Shown: positions 1 through 8,722 of the stretch, piece after piece
Numbering within the stretch: the first letter of the stretch is position 1
Layout of the letters: each line of letters begins with the position of its first letter
NCBI RefSeq assembly: GCF_027706745.1
Contig: NZ_JAQFWP010000008.1
Span: 1-64,000 of the forward strand
Direction of reading: 5' to 3'
Length of the DNA: 64,000 nt
From: Nocardiopsis suaedae
GTDB taxonomy: Bacteria > Actinomycetota > Actinomycetes > Streptosporangiales > Streptosporangiaceae
Program-made: the position numbers and the translations under genes
The notes under the pieces: generated by a model
Databases searched by the model: none
What the model saw: only the letters and a program-made list of their open reading frames with translations
Told to the model about the DNA's origin: nothing

Positions 1-25
1 GGGCGGGGCGGGGCGGGGCGGGGCG
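1..25. repeat. GGGCG tandem repeat (5 copies)
   Basis: Five exact copies of the pentamer GGGCG open the window. The array may extend to the left. It lies in non-coding sequence and has no recognisable function. Confidence 0.8.
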
Positions 26-230
26 ACGCGGTCGGCACGGTGCTGCGAGCGGGCCCGGTGTGCTCTGAGCATCCTGACCGGTCTCCCGCCCGCCGCCGGC
101 GGCCACAGGCGCCGGAGGTGGCGCCGTTCCCGAAGTCATGACCCCCTTCTATCGTCGCGGAGTGCGCTTCCGCGGGGCGGGCGGCGGCCTCCTGCCGGGG
201 CGGGCGGGGCGGCCCGATTCAGGGAAACGC

Positions 231-259
231 CTTTGCGTAGGCGCAAAGTCACCTACAGT
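231..259 (+). promoter_or_regulatory. Promoter-like inverted repeat
   Basis: CTTTGCG and CGCAAAG form a 7-bp inverted repeat around TAGG. TTTGCG at 232-237 and TACAGT at 254-259 could serve as -35 and -10 with a 16-bp spacer, and another GCAAAGG follows at once. It looks like an operator/promoter, but no gene follows on the plus strand, so its target is unknown. Confidence 0.3.
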
Positions 260-336
260 GCAAAGGGTGGGTGCCCGGGATGCTGGCTCCCCCTCCATCC
301 CGGGGCCCGCTCCTCCGGTGGTGCCGCCGCCCGTCC

Positions 337-1161
337 TCACCGCCCCTCCCCCGTCTCGTGGGCCTCGGGGTCGTGCGCCAGGACGGTGCGCCCGCCGTCC
401 ACGGGAACCGTGGCCCCGGTGATGAAGCCCGCATCGGGCGAGAGCAGGTGGGCGATGGCCGAAGCGGCCTCCGCGGCGGTGCCGATCCGGCCCAGGGGGT
501 GCACCCGGCCCATCTGCGCCCGCACCCGCCCGGCCCCCTCCTCGTCCAGGCCGGCCAGGTGGGCCGCGTAGCGCTCGGTGGCCACCGAGCCCAGCGCCAC
601 CGCGTTGACCCGCACCCCGTGCGGCCCGTACTCCACCGCCAGCGCCCGCGTGAGCCCTTCGACGGCGGCCTTGGCCGTGGCGTAGGGGGCGCAGCCGGGA
701 ACGGCCTGGCGGGCCTGGTGGGAGGAGACGTTGACGATCGCCCCGGCCCCGGCCTCCGACATGCGCCGCACCGCGACCGCGCACCCGGCGACGGCCGGGG
801 CGAGGTTGGCCCCGATCAGGTCCATCACCTGCCGGGCCGGTGTCCGGTGCAGGGAGGCGTCGCGGAAGACGGCGGCGTTGTTGACCCACCCGGCCAGGGC
901 GGTGCCCGCGGCGTTCTGGGCCGCCTCGGCGGCCCGTTCGGCGGTGTCCTGGTCGGCGGCGTCGCCGTGCACCGGCACCAGCCGTTCGGCGCCGGGGTGG
1001 GCGGCCGCCCACCCCAGGGCGGCCGGGTCGGCCTCGACCACCGCCACCGCGTCGGCGCCCAGCTGGAGCAGGCGCTCGGCGGTGGCGCGGCCGATGCCGC
1101 GTCCCCCGCCGGTGACCACGTGGGCCCCGCCCAGGCGGGGGCGGGCCTGCGGGGCGCTCAT
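337..1161 (-). CDS. SDR family oxidoreductase
   Basis: This 274-residue classical short-chain dehydrogenase/reductase should carry out NAD(P)-dependent oxidation or reduction of an unknown alcohol or carbonyl. The nucleotide-binding motif GGGRGIG is at residues 18-24, the NNAA motif at 94-97, the catalytic serine near 146, and the Tyr-x-x-x-Lys pair at Y160/K164 (YATAK). The C-terminal part holds the usual GATVPVDGG signature. Its ATG overlaps the stop of the upstream isochorismatase-family gene by 4 bp (ATGA), so the two are translationally coupled and probably act in one small pathway. The substrate cannot be told from sequence. No regulator is adjacent. Confidence 0.9.
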   Translation of the reverse strand: MSAPQARPRLGGAHVVTGGGRGIGRATAERLLQLGADAVAVVEADPAALGWAAAHPGAERLVPVHGDAADQDTAERAAEAAQNAAGTALAGWVNNAAVFRDASLHRTPARQVMDLIGANLAPAVAGCAVAVRRMSEAGAGAIVNVSSHQARQAVPGCAPYATAKAAVEGLTRALAVEYGPHGVRVNAVALGSVATERYAAHLAGLDEEGAGRVRAQMGRVHPLGRIGTAAEAASAIAHLLSPDAGFITGATVPVDGGRTVLAHDPEAHETGEGR

Positions 1162-1685
1162 CGGGTCTGCGGGGTCAGGGGCAGGCGGTCGGCGGGCAGG
1201 ACGCGCACGCCCAGGGCGGCCAGGTCCTCCTCGACGGCGCGGGAGATGGCGTGGGCCGAGGCGTCCTCGTCGTAGGTGGCGTGCGCCCCGGAGGCCAGGA
1301 CGGTGTCCAGGCCCTGGCCGAGGGCGCCGCGGGCGGTGGCGGCGACGCAGTACTGGCTCTGCATCCCGGCCAGGACGGCGGTGCGCACGTGGGCGCGGGC
1401 CAGCTCGTCGGCCAGGGCGGTCCCGGCGAAGGCGTCGGGGGCGGTCTTGCGCACGACGGCCTCGCCGGGCAGCGGCGGGTGGACGAGCTCCCAGCCGGGG
1501 GTGTGGGGCTCGTCGGGCTCGCCGGGTCCGCCGTCGTTCTGGACGTGGACCACCGCGGCGCCGGCGGCGCGGGCGCGGGCGAGCAGGTCGGCCAGGGCGG
1601 GGCCGACCCGGGGCGCGGCGGGCACGGCGTCGGGGCCGTGCAGCATGTTGCGCTGGGCGTCGATGAGGACGAGGGCGGTCGTCAC
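1158..1685 (-). CDS. Isochorismatase-family cysteine hydrolase
   Basis: A 175-residue isochorismatase-like hydrolase. The catalytic triad is visible: Asp9 in LIDAQ, Lys80 in VVRKT, and Cys113 in SQYCVAAT. The family includes nicotinamidases, ureidoacrylate amidohydrolases and other C-N hydrolases; the substrate here is unknown. The GTG start at 1685 was chosen because AGGAGG lies a few bases upstream and the protein then begins directly with the first beta strand; a longer reading to 1901 adds about 70 proline/arginine-rich residues with no family support. It is first in a two-gene operon with the SDR, which it overlaps by 4 bp. Confidence 0.88.
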   Translation of the reverse strand: MTTALVLIDAQRNMLHGPDAVPAAPRVGPALADLLARARAAGAAVVHVQNDGGPGEPDEPHTPGWELVHPPLPGEAVVRKTAPDAFAGTALADELARAHVRTAVLAGMQSQYCVAATARGALGQGLDTVLASGAHATYDEDASAHAISRAVEEDLAALGVRVLPADRLPLTPQTR

Positions 1686-2051
1686 GGCTTCCTCCTGGAG
1701 GGCGGGTGCCGGGGGTGGAGGTGCCGTTCCTATCACCGGGGGGCGACAGGCGGGCGGGCGTGTGGCGCGAGCTGGGGTGTTAGCGGGCGGGAAGCCGAAC
1801 GAAACCGGCGGGGGCGATGCTGGGGGCGGCCGGCGATCCAGAGGGTGGACACGCCGGGGCGCGGATCGGGCGGGGGCCGAAGGGGGACCCCGCCCTTTCA
1901 TCCGCTCCGCGCGCGCCGGGCCGTGCGGGCGGCTGGGCCCGCCGGTGCGGTCGTTCCGCGGGGCGGGAGGGGGCGGGCGGGGCTCGCCCGCGTGGGGCCC
2001 CGCCCCCTTCCGTGCGGGCCGCCGCCAGGGGTGCCCGGTGGGCGGCCGGCG
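1686..2051. other. Intergenic, GC-rich, hairpins only
   Basis: No gene is visible. Runs of G and C near 1960-2030 can fold into strong stems and lie just downstream of the helicase gene on the minus strand, so they may act in termination. A weak -10-like GATAGG near 1730 on the minus strand could serve the isochorismatase operon. Confidence 0.4.
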
Positions 2052-5000
2052 CTATTCGGCCGGGGGCGGCCAGGGGGCCGCCTGGGCGCACAGGCCCGAG
2101 AAGCCCGAGAGCACCCGCAGCTCCTCCACCGTGCGGGGCGCGGCCTGGGCCAGCTGCGGCGAGTAGACCAGGAGCGCCACCACCTGGGCGCGGGAGAGGG
2201 CCACGTTGAGCCGGTTGCGCGAGAGCACGAAGTCCAGCCCGCGGGACAGGTCGGCGCCGCTGGAGGCGGTCATCGAGCAGATCACCGCCGGGGCCTCCTG
2301 GCCCTGGAAGCGGTCCACGGTGCCCACCCGCACCTGTTCCATCCCGGCCTCGGCCAGGGCCCGGCGCAGCGCCCGCACCTGCAGGTTGTAGGGCGCCACC
2401 ACCAGCACGTCCTCGCCGGTCAGCTCCCGTTGGGCGGTGGCGCCGGGCTCGTGCACGGTGCGCCCGACCAGGTGGGCGGCGGCCTGCACCACGGCCTCGA
2501 CCTCCTCGGGGCTGTGGCTGGTGCGGCCCTGGTGCTCGACCGGGCGGGCGTACAGGCCCGGCCGGACCCCGGCCACGGTGCGCTCGGCGGCGCTGGGGTG
2601 GGCGCGCAGCAGGCCGCGGTAGGCCAGGCGGGAGACGGGGGCGCACACGGCGGGGTGCATGCGGCGGGTCTGGTCCAGGAAGTAGCCGCGCGAGGCGTCG
2701 ATGATCTCGGCCTCGCCGACCAGGTGCTCCAGGGCCGAGGCGTCGGCGCCTTCGCCGTGGGAGCCCTGGACGACCTGCGGGAGCTGCTGGGGGTCGCCCA
2801 GCAGCACCAGGTTGCGGGCGGCCGCGGAGACGGCGAGGGTGTCGGCCAGGGCGAACTGGCCGGCCTCGTCGATGACCAGGACGTCGAAGGGGTCGGCGGC
2901 CACGGCCTCGTTGGCGAAGGTCCAGGCGGTTCCGCCGGCCAGGTGGGCGCCGGGGTGGGCGGCGCGCCAGGCGGCCAGGGCCTTGACGGTGGCGGGCTGC
3001 TCCCAGCGGGCGTCGGGGTCGGGCTTGCCGGAGGGGCGTTTGGCGCAGGGCAGCTCCCGGCCGTGTGCGCGGGCGGTGTGCAGGGCGGCGGACAGCACGT
3101 TCTCCACGGCCTTGTGGCTGGTGGAGCAGACCCCGACGGTGCGGCCGGTGGCGATGAGGTGGTCGATGAGGCGGGCGGCCAGGTAGGTCTTGCCGGCTCC
3201 GGGTGGGCCCTGCACGGCCAGGTAGGAGTGGTCCAGGGCGTCGACGGCGGCGATGGCGGCGGCCACGGTGTCGCCGCCGTGGTCGGCGGGGTCGGGCAGG
3301 GCGGGCAGGTGGGCCAGGCGCGGGGGGCGGCGCCGGAGGAGGTCGGTGCCGGGGCCGTCGGGCAGGCGGGGCAGGTCGGGCAGGACGCCTTCGGTGAGCG
3401 ACCACAGGGCGGCGTCCTTGGGGGCCGAGCGCACGGGGGCGCCGGGCAGGACGGCGGCGGGGGCGCGGGCGTAGGTCTGCTGGGGGTCGCTGGTCTCCTC
3501 CAGGGTGAGGGTGTCGGCTCTGGCGGCGGTGACCTGGGCGTCGACGGCGTCGGCGGGGCATCCGGGGGTGGCGGCGTAGAGCAGGCGGACCCGGTCGCCG
3601 GTGGTGAAGGGGTGGGGGCGGGCGGGGTCGGCGCGCGCCTCGATCTCGCGGCGGGACTTGCGCTGTCGGCCGGCGGGCTCGGCCCATTCGCCGGTGCGCA
3701 CGCGCACGGGGACCAGGCAGTCGTTGTCGGCCTCCAGCTCCTCCATGGGGGCGGTGAGGCGGCGGAAGAAGTCCCACCAGGCGGGGTTCTCCTCGCGGCG
3801 GTAGTAGCCGGCCAGGGAGGCGAGCAGGGCGCGGGAGTGCTGGTCGGGGTCGCGGCGGCGGGGGTCGTCGGCGACGCCGTCCAGGAGGGGGGCGGTCAGG
3901 GCGCGCAGGCGCGCTTCGGCCTCTTCGCGGCGGCGGCGGTTCTCCTGGGCGCGTTCGTCGGCGTCGTCGGGGGCCAGTTCGCCCTGGGCGGCGGGGCGGG
4001 TGTCGATGCCGTTGTCGCGGCGCAGGTCTTCGAGCCAGTCGCGCAGGCGGGCGGTGGAGGCGCAGTCGTCGTGGTTGTAGTCGGCCAGGTCGGACAGGAT
4101 CTGCGCGGCGCGGGCGGTGTCGCCGTCGGCGGCGGCGCGGGCGTGTTCGGCGTAGGCGTCGATGCTGGAGACGGCGGTGGTGACGTCGCCGCTGCGGGTC
4201 TGGGGCAGGTAGAGGGGTTCGAGGTATTTGATGGAGTAGGAGCGCTGGGAGACGCGCAGGCTCTTTTTGACGACGGTGTACAGGTCGACCAGGCGGCGGT
4301 GGCGCAGGAGCTCGTCGACCTGGGCTTCGCGGGTGCCGAAGGCGGCGGCCAGGAGTTTGAGGCGGTCGGCCTCGTAGGAGGCGTAGTGGTAGACGTGGGC
4401 GCCGGGGTCGCGGTCGATGCGTTCGCACACGAAGTCGACGAAGTCCTCGAAGGCGCGTTTTTCCTGGGCGCGGTCGTGGGCCCAGAAGGCGTGGAAGCGC
4501 TCGGGGGCGTCGGGGGTGTCGGCGGCGGGCCCGGTGCCGGGGTCCTCGGGCAGGTCGCGGGCGACGGCGCCGAAGAGGTATTCCAGGCCGCGGCCCTGGG
4601 GGCCTTCGTAGTAGGGGTAGCCCTCCATGTCGAAGAAGACGTCGCCGGGGCTGGGCGCGGGCAGGGAGGCCAGGCCCTCGGGTGAGTGGACTTCGGCCAG
4701 GACGGTGCCGCGGGGGTCGGTGTCGGTGCGGGTGGCGTCCTGGCGGACCTGCAGGGCGGCTTGGGCGCGCAGCCGGTCGAAGGTGTGCGGGGGCAGCGCG
4801 GGCGGGCGCTGTTCGGCCTGGGCGGCGGCCAGGGCGTCGATGGTGGTGATGCCGGTGTCGGCGAGTTTGCGGGTCTGGTCGGTGCGGATTCCGGCGACCA
4901 GGGTCAGGTGGCGGGCGCGGGCGCGGCCCTCGGTGCACAGGGCGGCGTAGCCGCAGGAGTCGCAGGCGGGCCGGGGTGGGCCCCACAGGGGGTCGGGCAG

Positions 5001-5684
5001 GGTGATGGCGGCCGCGTCGAGGGGGCCGCCGCCGGGGGCGGTGAGGCGGTCGGCCAGGTGGGTGCGGACCTGGTGCAGGACCGGCAGGAACTCGGGGGCG
5101 CGGTGGGTGTGGGCGGTGCCGTCGCCGGTGAGCAGGTGCATGTGCTCGGGGGCGGGGGCGCCGGCCTCGGTGACGGAGGCGGCGTAGGCGGCCAGCTGCA
5201 GGACGGCGCCGGGGCCGGGGTGGCGGGCGAGCTTGGTGTCCCAGGGCTCGTAGGTGTGTGGGCCGGTGCGGGGGCGGGTGCGGCCGGTGGCCGGGTCCAC
5301 GGCGGTGCTGACGAGGAAGTCGGCGCGGCCGTGGAAGGCGACGCCGGGGCGCAGGGGGTGGTAGAAGGCGGCCTGGTAGAGGACGGGGGCGCCGTCGTCC
5401 ATGGCCTTGCGGGTGGCCTGGGCGGCGCGGAGCATGTCGGCGTGGGTGGGGCGGGGGTCCTCGATCTCGACGAGGGCGTCGCCGAAGAGCGTGCGCAGGC
5501 GCTGGAGTTCGGCGCGTTCGTGCTCGTGGCCCTGGCGGGCGACCAGGGGGTCGATGTCGGCGGGGGCGGGTGCGCCGGGGACGTGGGCGGCCAGTGCGGC
5601 CTTGAGGCGGCTGCGGTGGTCGCACTCCATGGAGTCGACCAGGTCGGTGGGCGAGATGACCCATCCGGTCTCGTTGCGGAACAC
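2052..5684 (-). CDS. Cas4/RecB-like nuclease fused to SF1 helicase (TM0106 type)
   Basis: A 1210-residue three-part protein. Residues 1-260 form a RecB/Cas4-like nuclease: Asp122 (GRADF), Asp149-x-Lys151 (DTK), and a Gln163-to-Tyr167 QLAAY motif, with four cysteines at 21, 241, 244 and 250 (Cx2Cx5C at the end), the arrangement that holds a 4Fe-4S cluster in AddB and Cas4. Near 350 a DMEG motif suggests an RNase H-like fold. The C-terminal third is a superfamily 1 helicase: Walker A GPPGAGKT near 828, Walker B VIDEAGQF near 940, then GDPQQLP, VDRFQGQE and NVALSRAQ. The GTG at 5684 has GGGAGG upstream and starts directly on the domain. It is monocistronic. The likely role is DNA end processing or defence; the family is little studied. 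Confidence 0.88.
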   Translation of the reverse strand: MFRNETGWVISPTDLVDSMECDHRSRLKAALAAHVPGAPAPADIDPLVARQGHEHERAELQRLRTLFGDALVEIEDPRPTHADMLRAAQATRKAMDDGAPVLYQAAFYHPLRPGVAFHGRADFLVSTAVDPATGRTRPRTGPHTYEPWDTKLARHPGPGAVLQLAAYAASVTEAGAPAPEHMHLLTGDGTAHTHRAPEFLPVLHQVRTHLADRLTAPGGGPLDAAAITLPDPLWGPPRPACDSCGYAALCTEGRARARHLTLVAGIRTDQTRKLADTGITTIDALAAAQAEQRPPALPPHTFDRLRAQAALQVRQDATRTDTDPRGTVLAEVHSPEGLASLPAPSPGDVFFDMEGYPYYEGPQGRGLEYLFGAVARDLPEDPGTGPAADTPDAPERFHAFWAHDRAQEKRAFEDFVDFVCERIDRDPGAHVYHYASYEADRLKLLAAAFGTREAQVDELLRHRRLVDLYTVVKKSLRVSQRSYSIKYLEPLYLPQTRSGDVTTAVSSIDAYAEHARAAADGDTARAAQILSDLADYNHDDCASTARLRDWLEDLRRDNGIDTRPAAQGELAPDDADERAQENRRRREEAEARLRALTAPLLDGVADDPRRRDPDQHSRALLASLAGYYRREENPAWWDFFRRLTAPMEELEADNDCLVPVRVRTGEWAEPAGRQRKSRREIEARADPARPHPFTTGDRVRLLYAATPGCPADAVDAQVTAARADTLTLEETSDPQQTYARAPAAVLPGAPVRSAPKDAALWSLTEGVLPDLPRLPDGPGTDLLRRRPPRLAHLPALPDPADHGGDTVAAAIAAVDALDHSYLAVQGPPGAGKTYLAARLIDHLIATGRTVGVCSTSHKAVENVLSAALHTARAHGRELPCAKRPSGKPDPDARWEQPATVKALAAWRAAHPGAHLAGGTAWTFANEAVAADPFDVLVIDEAGQFALADTLAVSAAARNLVLLGDPQQLPQVVQGSHGEGADASALEHLVGEAEIIDASRGYFLDQTRRMHPAVCAPVSRLAYRGLLRAHPSAAERTVAGVRPGLYARPVEHQGRTSHSPEEVEAVVQAAAHLVGRTVHEPGATAQRELTGEDVLVVAPYNLQVRALRRALAEAGMEQVRVGTVDRFQGQEAPAVICSMTASSGADLSRGLDFVLSRNRLNVALSRAQVVALLVYSPQLAQAAPRTVEELRVLSGFSGLCAQAAPWPPPAE

Positions 5685-6146
5685 CTGGCCGCTCCCTCCC
5701 CGGCTGCTGCTTCGCGGGGAATTGTGCCACGGTGGTGCGCCGTTTGAGCGCTGTTCACACGCGCGGCGGGGCGGGCGGGGTGTTTCGGGCGGGCGCGGCG
5801 GGTGCGCGGGGGTGGGGGCGGACACGGTGCCGCGCGGCGGGGGTCACGGCGGTGTCACCGTCGGCGCCGGGGGTTTCACCGGGCGGAGCGGGCGAGGGTG
5901 ACATGTTGCACAAACCCGGGTTTTCGGTTCTCGTTACCCGACCGTGATGGTTAGGGTCGGTCCCCGTTGGTCTTCACCCCCTTTGCGTACACGTGACCAG
6001 CTCTTTCCGGTCGCCCCTTGGATCCCGGGCGGCCCAGCTGCGCCGGCGCGCCCCTCGGTTCCGGGAGGCGCCGGACGAGCGGTCCCGGCGGTTTCCGGGC
6101 CCCGCGCAGCCGCCTTTCCGTGTTCCCGTTCAAAGGACGATCTGCC
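5685..6146. other. Divergent promoter region of helicase and RlpA-like genes
   Basis: There is no gene in this 460-bp gap between two divergent genes. An AT-richer patch at 5903-5955 (TTGCAC, then TTAGGGT) is the most promoter-like part for the plus-strand gene and leaves a leader of about 190 nt. I could not match the leader to a known riboswitch. Confidence 0.4.
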
Positions 6147-6848
6147 GTGGGCAGTCATCAGCCCGACCGTGTCTCCGTGTTCCAGCGCCTGAAGAGCAAG
6201 CGCGCCCTGGTGGCCACCGCCGCCTCGGGCGCGGTGCTGGCCGCCGGCGGTGTCGCCGGCGCCGCCGTGGTGGGCGGCGCCCAGCCCCAGGACCTGGACA
6301 GCGCCGCGAAGGTCCCTGCGGCCCAGACCTCCGAGCAGGGCGCCGAGGCCCAGCAGGCGCCCCAGGCCGACCCCGGGAAGGTCGACCAGGAGCGCGACAA
6401 GGCCAAGGAGCAGCGCGAGGAGGCCGCCTCGCGGGCCGAGGGCGCGGCGAGCGCGACCGCGGCCCAGGCCGAGGAGGAGAAGCAGGAGCCCGCCCGGGAG
6501 GAGTCCTCCGGCGGGGGGTCCTCCCAGGAGTCCTCCGGCTCCTCCGAGGGGCTCCAGCCCACCGGCGAGGGCGGCGCCTGCGAGGCCTCGATGTACAGCG
6601 ACCCCCAGCCCACCGCCAGCGGGGGCACCTTCGACCCCTCGGCGATGACGGCGGCCCACAAGTCGCTGCCGTTCGGCACCCAGGTGGAGGTGACCAACCC
6701 CTCCAACGGCAAGTCGGTGGTGGTGTCCATCAACGACCGCGGCCCGTACGTGGCCGGGCGGTGCCTGGACCTGTCCACCGCCTCCTTCGAGACGATCGCC
6801 AGCGCCAGCCAGGGCGTGGTGGACGTGGAGTGGCAGGTCGTCGGCTAG
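6147..6848 (+). CDS. RlpA-like double-psi beta-barrel secreted protein
   Basis: A 233-residue exported protein. A positively charged start (RLKSKR) is followed by an alanine/glycine-rich hydrophobic segment at about 20-45, then a low-complexity Glu/Ala/Gln/Ser linker to about residue 140 that is probably a flexible wall-spanning region. The last 90 residues are an RlpA-like double-psi beta-barrel with FGTQVEVTN and the conserved INDRGPY, whose Asp corresponds to the proposed lytic transglycosylase acid; two cysteines may pair. Family members cleave peptidoglycan strands or bind them. The GTG at 6147 has AAAGGA at the right distance; an upstream ATG at 6018 would place arginine-rich sequence before the signal peptide. 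Confidence 0.85.
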   Translation: MGSHQPDRVSVFQRLKSKRALVATAASGAVLAAGGVAGAAVVGGAQPQDLDSAAKVPAAQTSEQGAEAQQAPQADPGKVDQERDKAKEQREEAASRAEGAASATAAQAEEEKQEPAREESSGGGSSQESSGSSEGLQPTGEGGACEASMYSDPQPTASGGTFDPSAMTAAHKSLPFGTQVEVTNPSNGKSVVVSINDRGPYVAGRCLDLSTASFETIASASQGVVDVEWQVVG

Positions 6849-6945
6849 GGTCGGCCGGTTTCTCCGTCGGGCGTGTGCGCCCCCGGGGCCGGGGGCGCAC
6901 ACGCCTTCGCCGTCTCGGGGGCCGGTCCCGCAGGGGTTGGCGGCC

Positions 6946-8124
6946 TCACAGGGGCGGGTAGCGCCGGTCCGGGGGCGCGCCGCCGGGGAACAGGGCGGCG
7001 GCCGGGTCGGGCATGTCGACGCCGTTGAGGGCGGCGGCGGCCCGGGCCAGGGCGGGGGTGTGCAGGTGGCCTCCGGTGGCCTCGATGATCCGGCGCAGCG
7101 CCTGCACCACGTCGGCGCCGCAGGCCAGGGTGGCGTAGTGGGCGGCGACGGCGGGGGTGCGGGACTGGCCGGCGGCGCAGTGCAGCAGCACGCGTTTGCC
7201 CTCGGCGCGCAGGGCCGCCACGGCGCCGGCGGCCTCGTCGAGCACGAAGTGCAGGTTGGGGTTGACGCCGGGGCCCTGGGCGTCGGCGAGCCAGACCTCG
7301 ACCCGGTCGCGGGCGGGCAGGTGCGCGGGGGCGTCGGCGGGGCCGGTGCGGTTGAGCGAGACCACCGCGTCCACGTCGGGGCCCGCGCGCAGGTGGGCGA
7401 TGTTGCCCAGCAGCACCCCGGGGTCGTGGGGGTGGGGGGTGCAGAAGGGCGTGTTGACCGAGCGCGCCTCCCCGGTGGGCTGGGCGGCGGCCTCGGGCCA
7501 GGTGCCGGGGTCGCTGCCGCGGGCCAGGACGATGGCGCGCTCCAGCAGGGAGCGGGGGGCGACGATGTCGGCCAGGCGGCGCTGGGCCTCCAGGGGGATG
7601 CCCGAGGCCCCCCACCGTGCCCCGGCCATGGCCCCTGCGTACATGGCCGCTTCGTCGCCCCCCGCGGCGTAGGCCCGCCAGACCGCCTCGACCAGCTGGG
7701 AGCAGGGGAAGACCGCGCGGGCGGGCTCCAGGGGCGGGGCGGGGGCGCGGGCGGCGGCGCGCCAGCCGGCGCCCATGGGGCTGTGCGGGGGCACCGCCGG
7801 GTCGGGGTCGGGGACGGTGCCGTCGGCGGCGATGGAGCGCAGGGCCAGGGCCCAGGCGCGGTCGGCGGGGGCGTCGACGGCCTTGTGGACGGTGGCGGGG
7901 TCGGCCACGCCCTCCAAGGCGGTGGCGATGAGCCAGGACAGCAGGGCGGGCCCGGCGCCGTCGCCGTCGGGGTGGGTGGCCTCCTGGGCCATGGCGGGAG
8001 GGGCGCCCACGATGCACGCGGCGGCCGCGGCGCCGACCCAGGCTCCGGCGCAGCGGTCGTAGCGGGGGTCGTCGCGGTGCCAGAGGGTGTGCTCGTTCCG
8101 GTCGTCGGCGGGCTCGGCGGGCAT
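6946..8124 (-). CDS. Degenerate ADP-ribosylglycohydrolase domain fused to dual-specificity phosphatase
   Basis: A 392-residue fusion. The N-terminal half resembles ADP-ribosylglycohydrolases (opening DRCAGAWVGA; AGAMAGARWGASGIP near 160-178), but the metal site is eroded: the family GGDxDT motif reads GGDEAAM near residue 157, and the N-terminal GDxxG-type motif is missing. The C-terminal half is a dual-specificity phosphatase with an intact P-loop HCAAGQSR near 314-321 and a plausible general-acid Asp in the loop before it. The ATG at 8124 has GAGGAG upstream; a GTG at 8145 has no ribosome site. The phosphatase is probably active and the ARH part may bind but not cleave ADP-ribose. It is monocistronic. 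Confidence 0.8.
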   Translation of the reverse strand: MPAEPADDRNEHTLWHRDDPRYDRCAGAWVGAAAAACIVGAPPAMAQEATHPDGDGAGPALLSWLIATALEGVADPATVHKAVDAPADRAWALALRSIAADGTVPDPDPAVPPHSPMGAGWRAAARAPAPPLEPARAVFPCSQLVEAVWRAYAAGGDEAAMYAGAMAGARWGASGIPLEAQRRLADIVAPRSLLERAIVLARGSDPGTWPEAAAQPTGEARSVNTPFCTPHPHDPGVLLGNIAHLRAGPDVDAVVSLNRTGPADAPAHLPARDRVEVWLADAQGPGVNPNLHFVLDEAAGAVAALRAEGKRVLLHCAAGQSRTPAVAAHYATLACGADVVQALRRIIEATGGHLHTPALARAAAALNGVDMPDPAAALFPGGAPPDRRYPPL

Positions 8125-8341
8125 GGAGGGGCTCCTCGGGGTCACTGCCGCGGCACGTTGTGTCTATGCCCTCTAGAGAGGAGCCCACCAGCCGATAGCC
8201 GCATCCGGCCACGAACCGCCGTCGATCCCCCGAATCCGGATATACAAGACGCCCGAAAGCGGAGGGAACAGGCCGCCCGGAATGCGGGCGGCCCTTGCGG
8301 CGGCGCTGCCGGGGGGCGGGTTCCTCACGGTCCGGGGCGGC

Positions 8342-8553
8342 GGCGGCTCGGCCGGTCCCCCGCTGACGCGCTCCGGCCGGGCGGCGGGTCGCCGGGGTGC
8401 AAGGTGCGGGGCGGCGACGACGCAGGTCAGCGACCCTTACGGCAGCGTTGTCGGCTGTGCTGCGTGTGCGTGGTCACCGTAGTTGGCGACGACGGCGTGA
8501 GCGGGGCGGTTCCCCGGGCCTGCCTGCCGTCCGCCGGGCCCCTCGCGGTCCGG
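8342..8553 (+). repeat. 212-bp interspersed repeat, copy 1
   Basis: This segment recurs on the minus strand at 9854-10065 with the same length. Its last 113 bp recur at 44703-44815 without net insertion or deletion. The best conserved blocks are GGCTCGGCYGGTCCCC at the start and the CTCGCGGTCCGG end, with GTTGGCGRCGACGGCG between them. It is non-coding and its function is unknown. Confidence 0.7.
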
Positions 8554-8625
8554 GCGCGCGGCGCGGCCGGGCAGGGCGCGTGCTCGCCCGCGTTCGTGGC
8601 GGCCGCCGCCCCGGTGCGCCCTTCC

Positions 8626-8693
8626 CGCGATGATCTCGACGGAAGTGCTGTCATTCCGGCGGTATTGGCAGCACTTCCGTCGAGATCATCGCG
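8626..8693. repeat. Perfect 25-bp-arm hairpin element, copy 1
   Basis: Positions 8626-8650 and 8669-8693 are perfect reverse complements around an 18-base loop; the arm begins CGCGATGATCTCGAC and ends GGAAGTGCTG. A second copy lies at 44846-44913. It is not followed by a T-run and no gene ends here, so a simple terminator is unlikely. Confidence 0.85.
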
Positions 8694-8722
8694 CGAGTGG
8701 CGACACGGTGGGCACCCTTGTC

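Larger units (their letters stand above)
1..336. other. Non-coding lead-in
   Basis: No convincing gene is visible on either strand. It holds the GGGCG array, further GC-rich low-complexity sequence near 174-215, and a promoter-like inverted repeat at 231-259. The SDR gene on the minus strand ends just inside this edge. Confidence 0.6.

Noticed and set aside
1251-4685. Very long plus-strand reading frame opposite the nuclease-helicase gene
   Set aside because: Its product is a Gly/Ala/Val-rich sequence with no domain, the typical mirror frame of a high-GC gene. The minus strand carries clear motifs.
5900-6146. Possible c-di-AMP (ydaO) riboswitch before the RlpA-like gene
   Set aside because: Such riboswitches often precede wall hydrolases in actinomycetes, but I could not find the conserved aptamer blocks in this leader.
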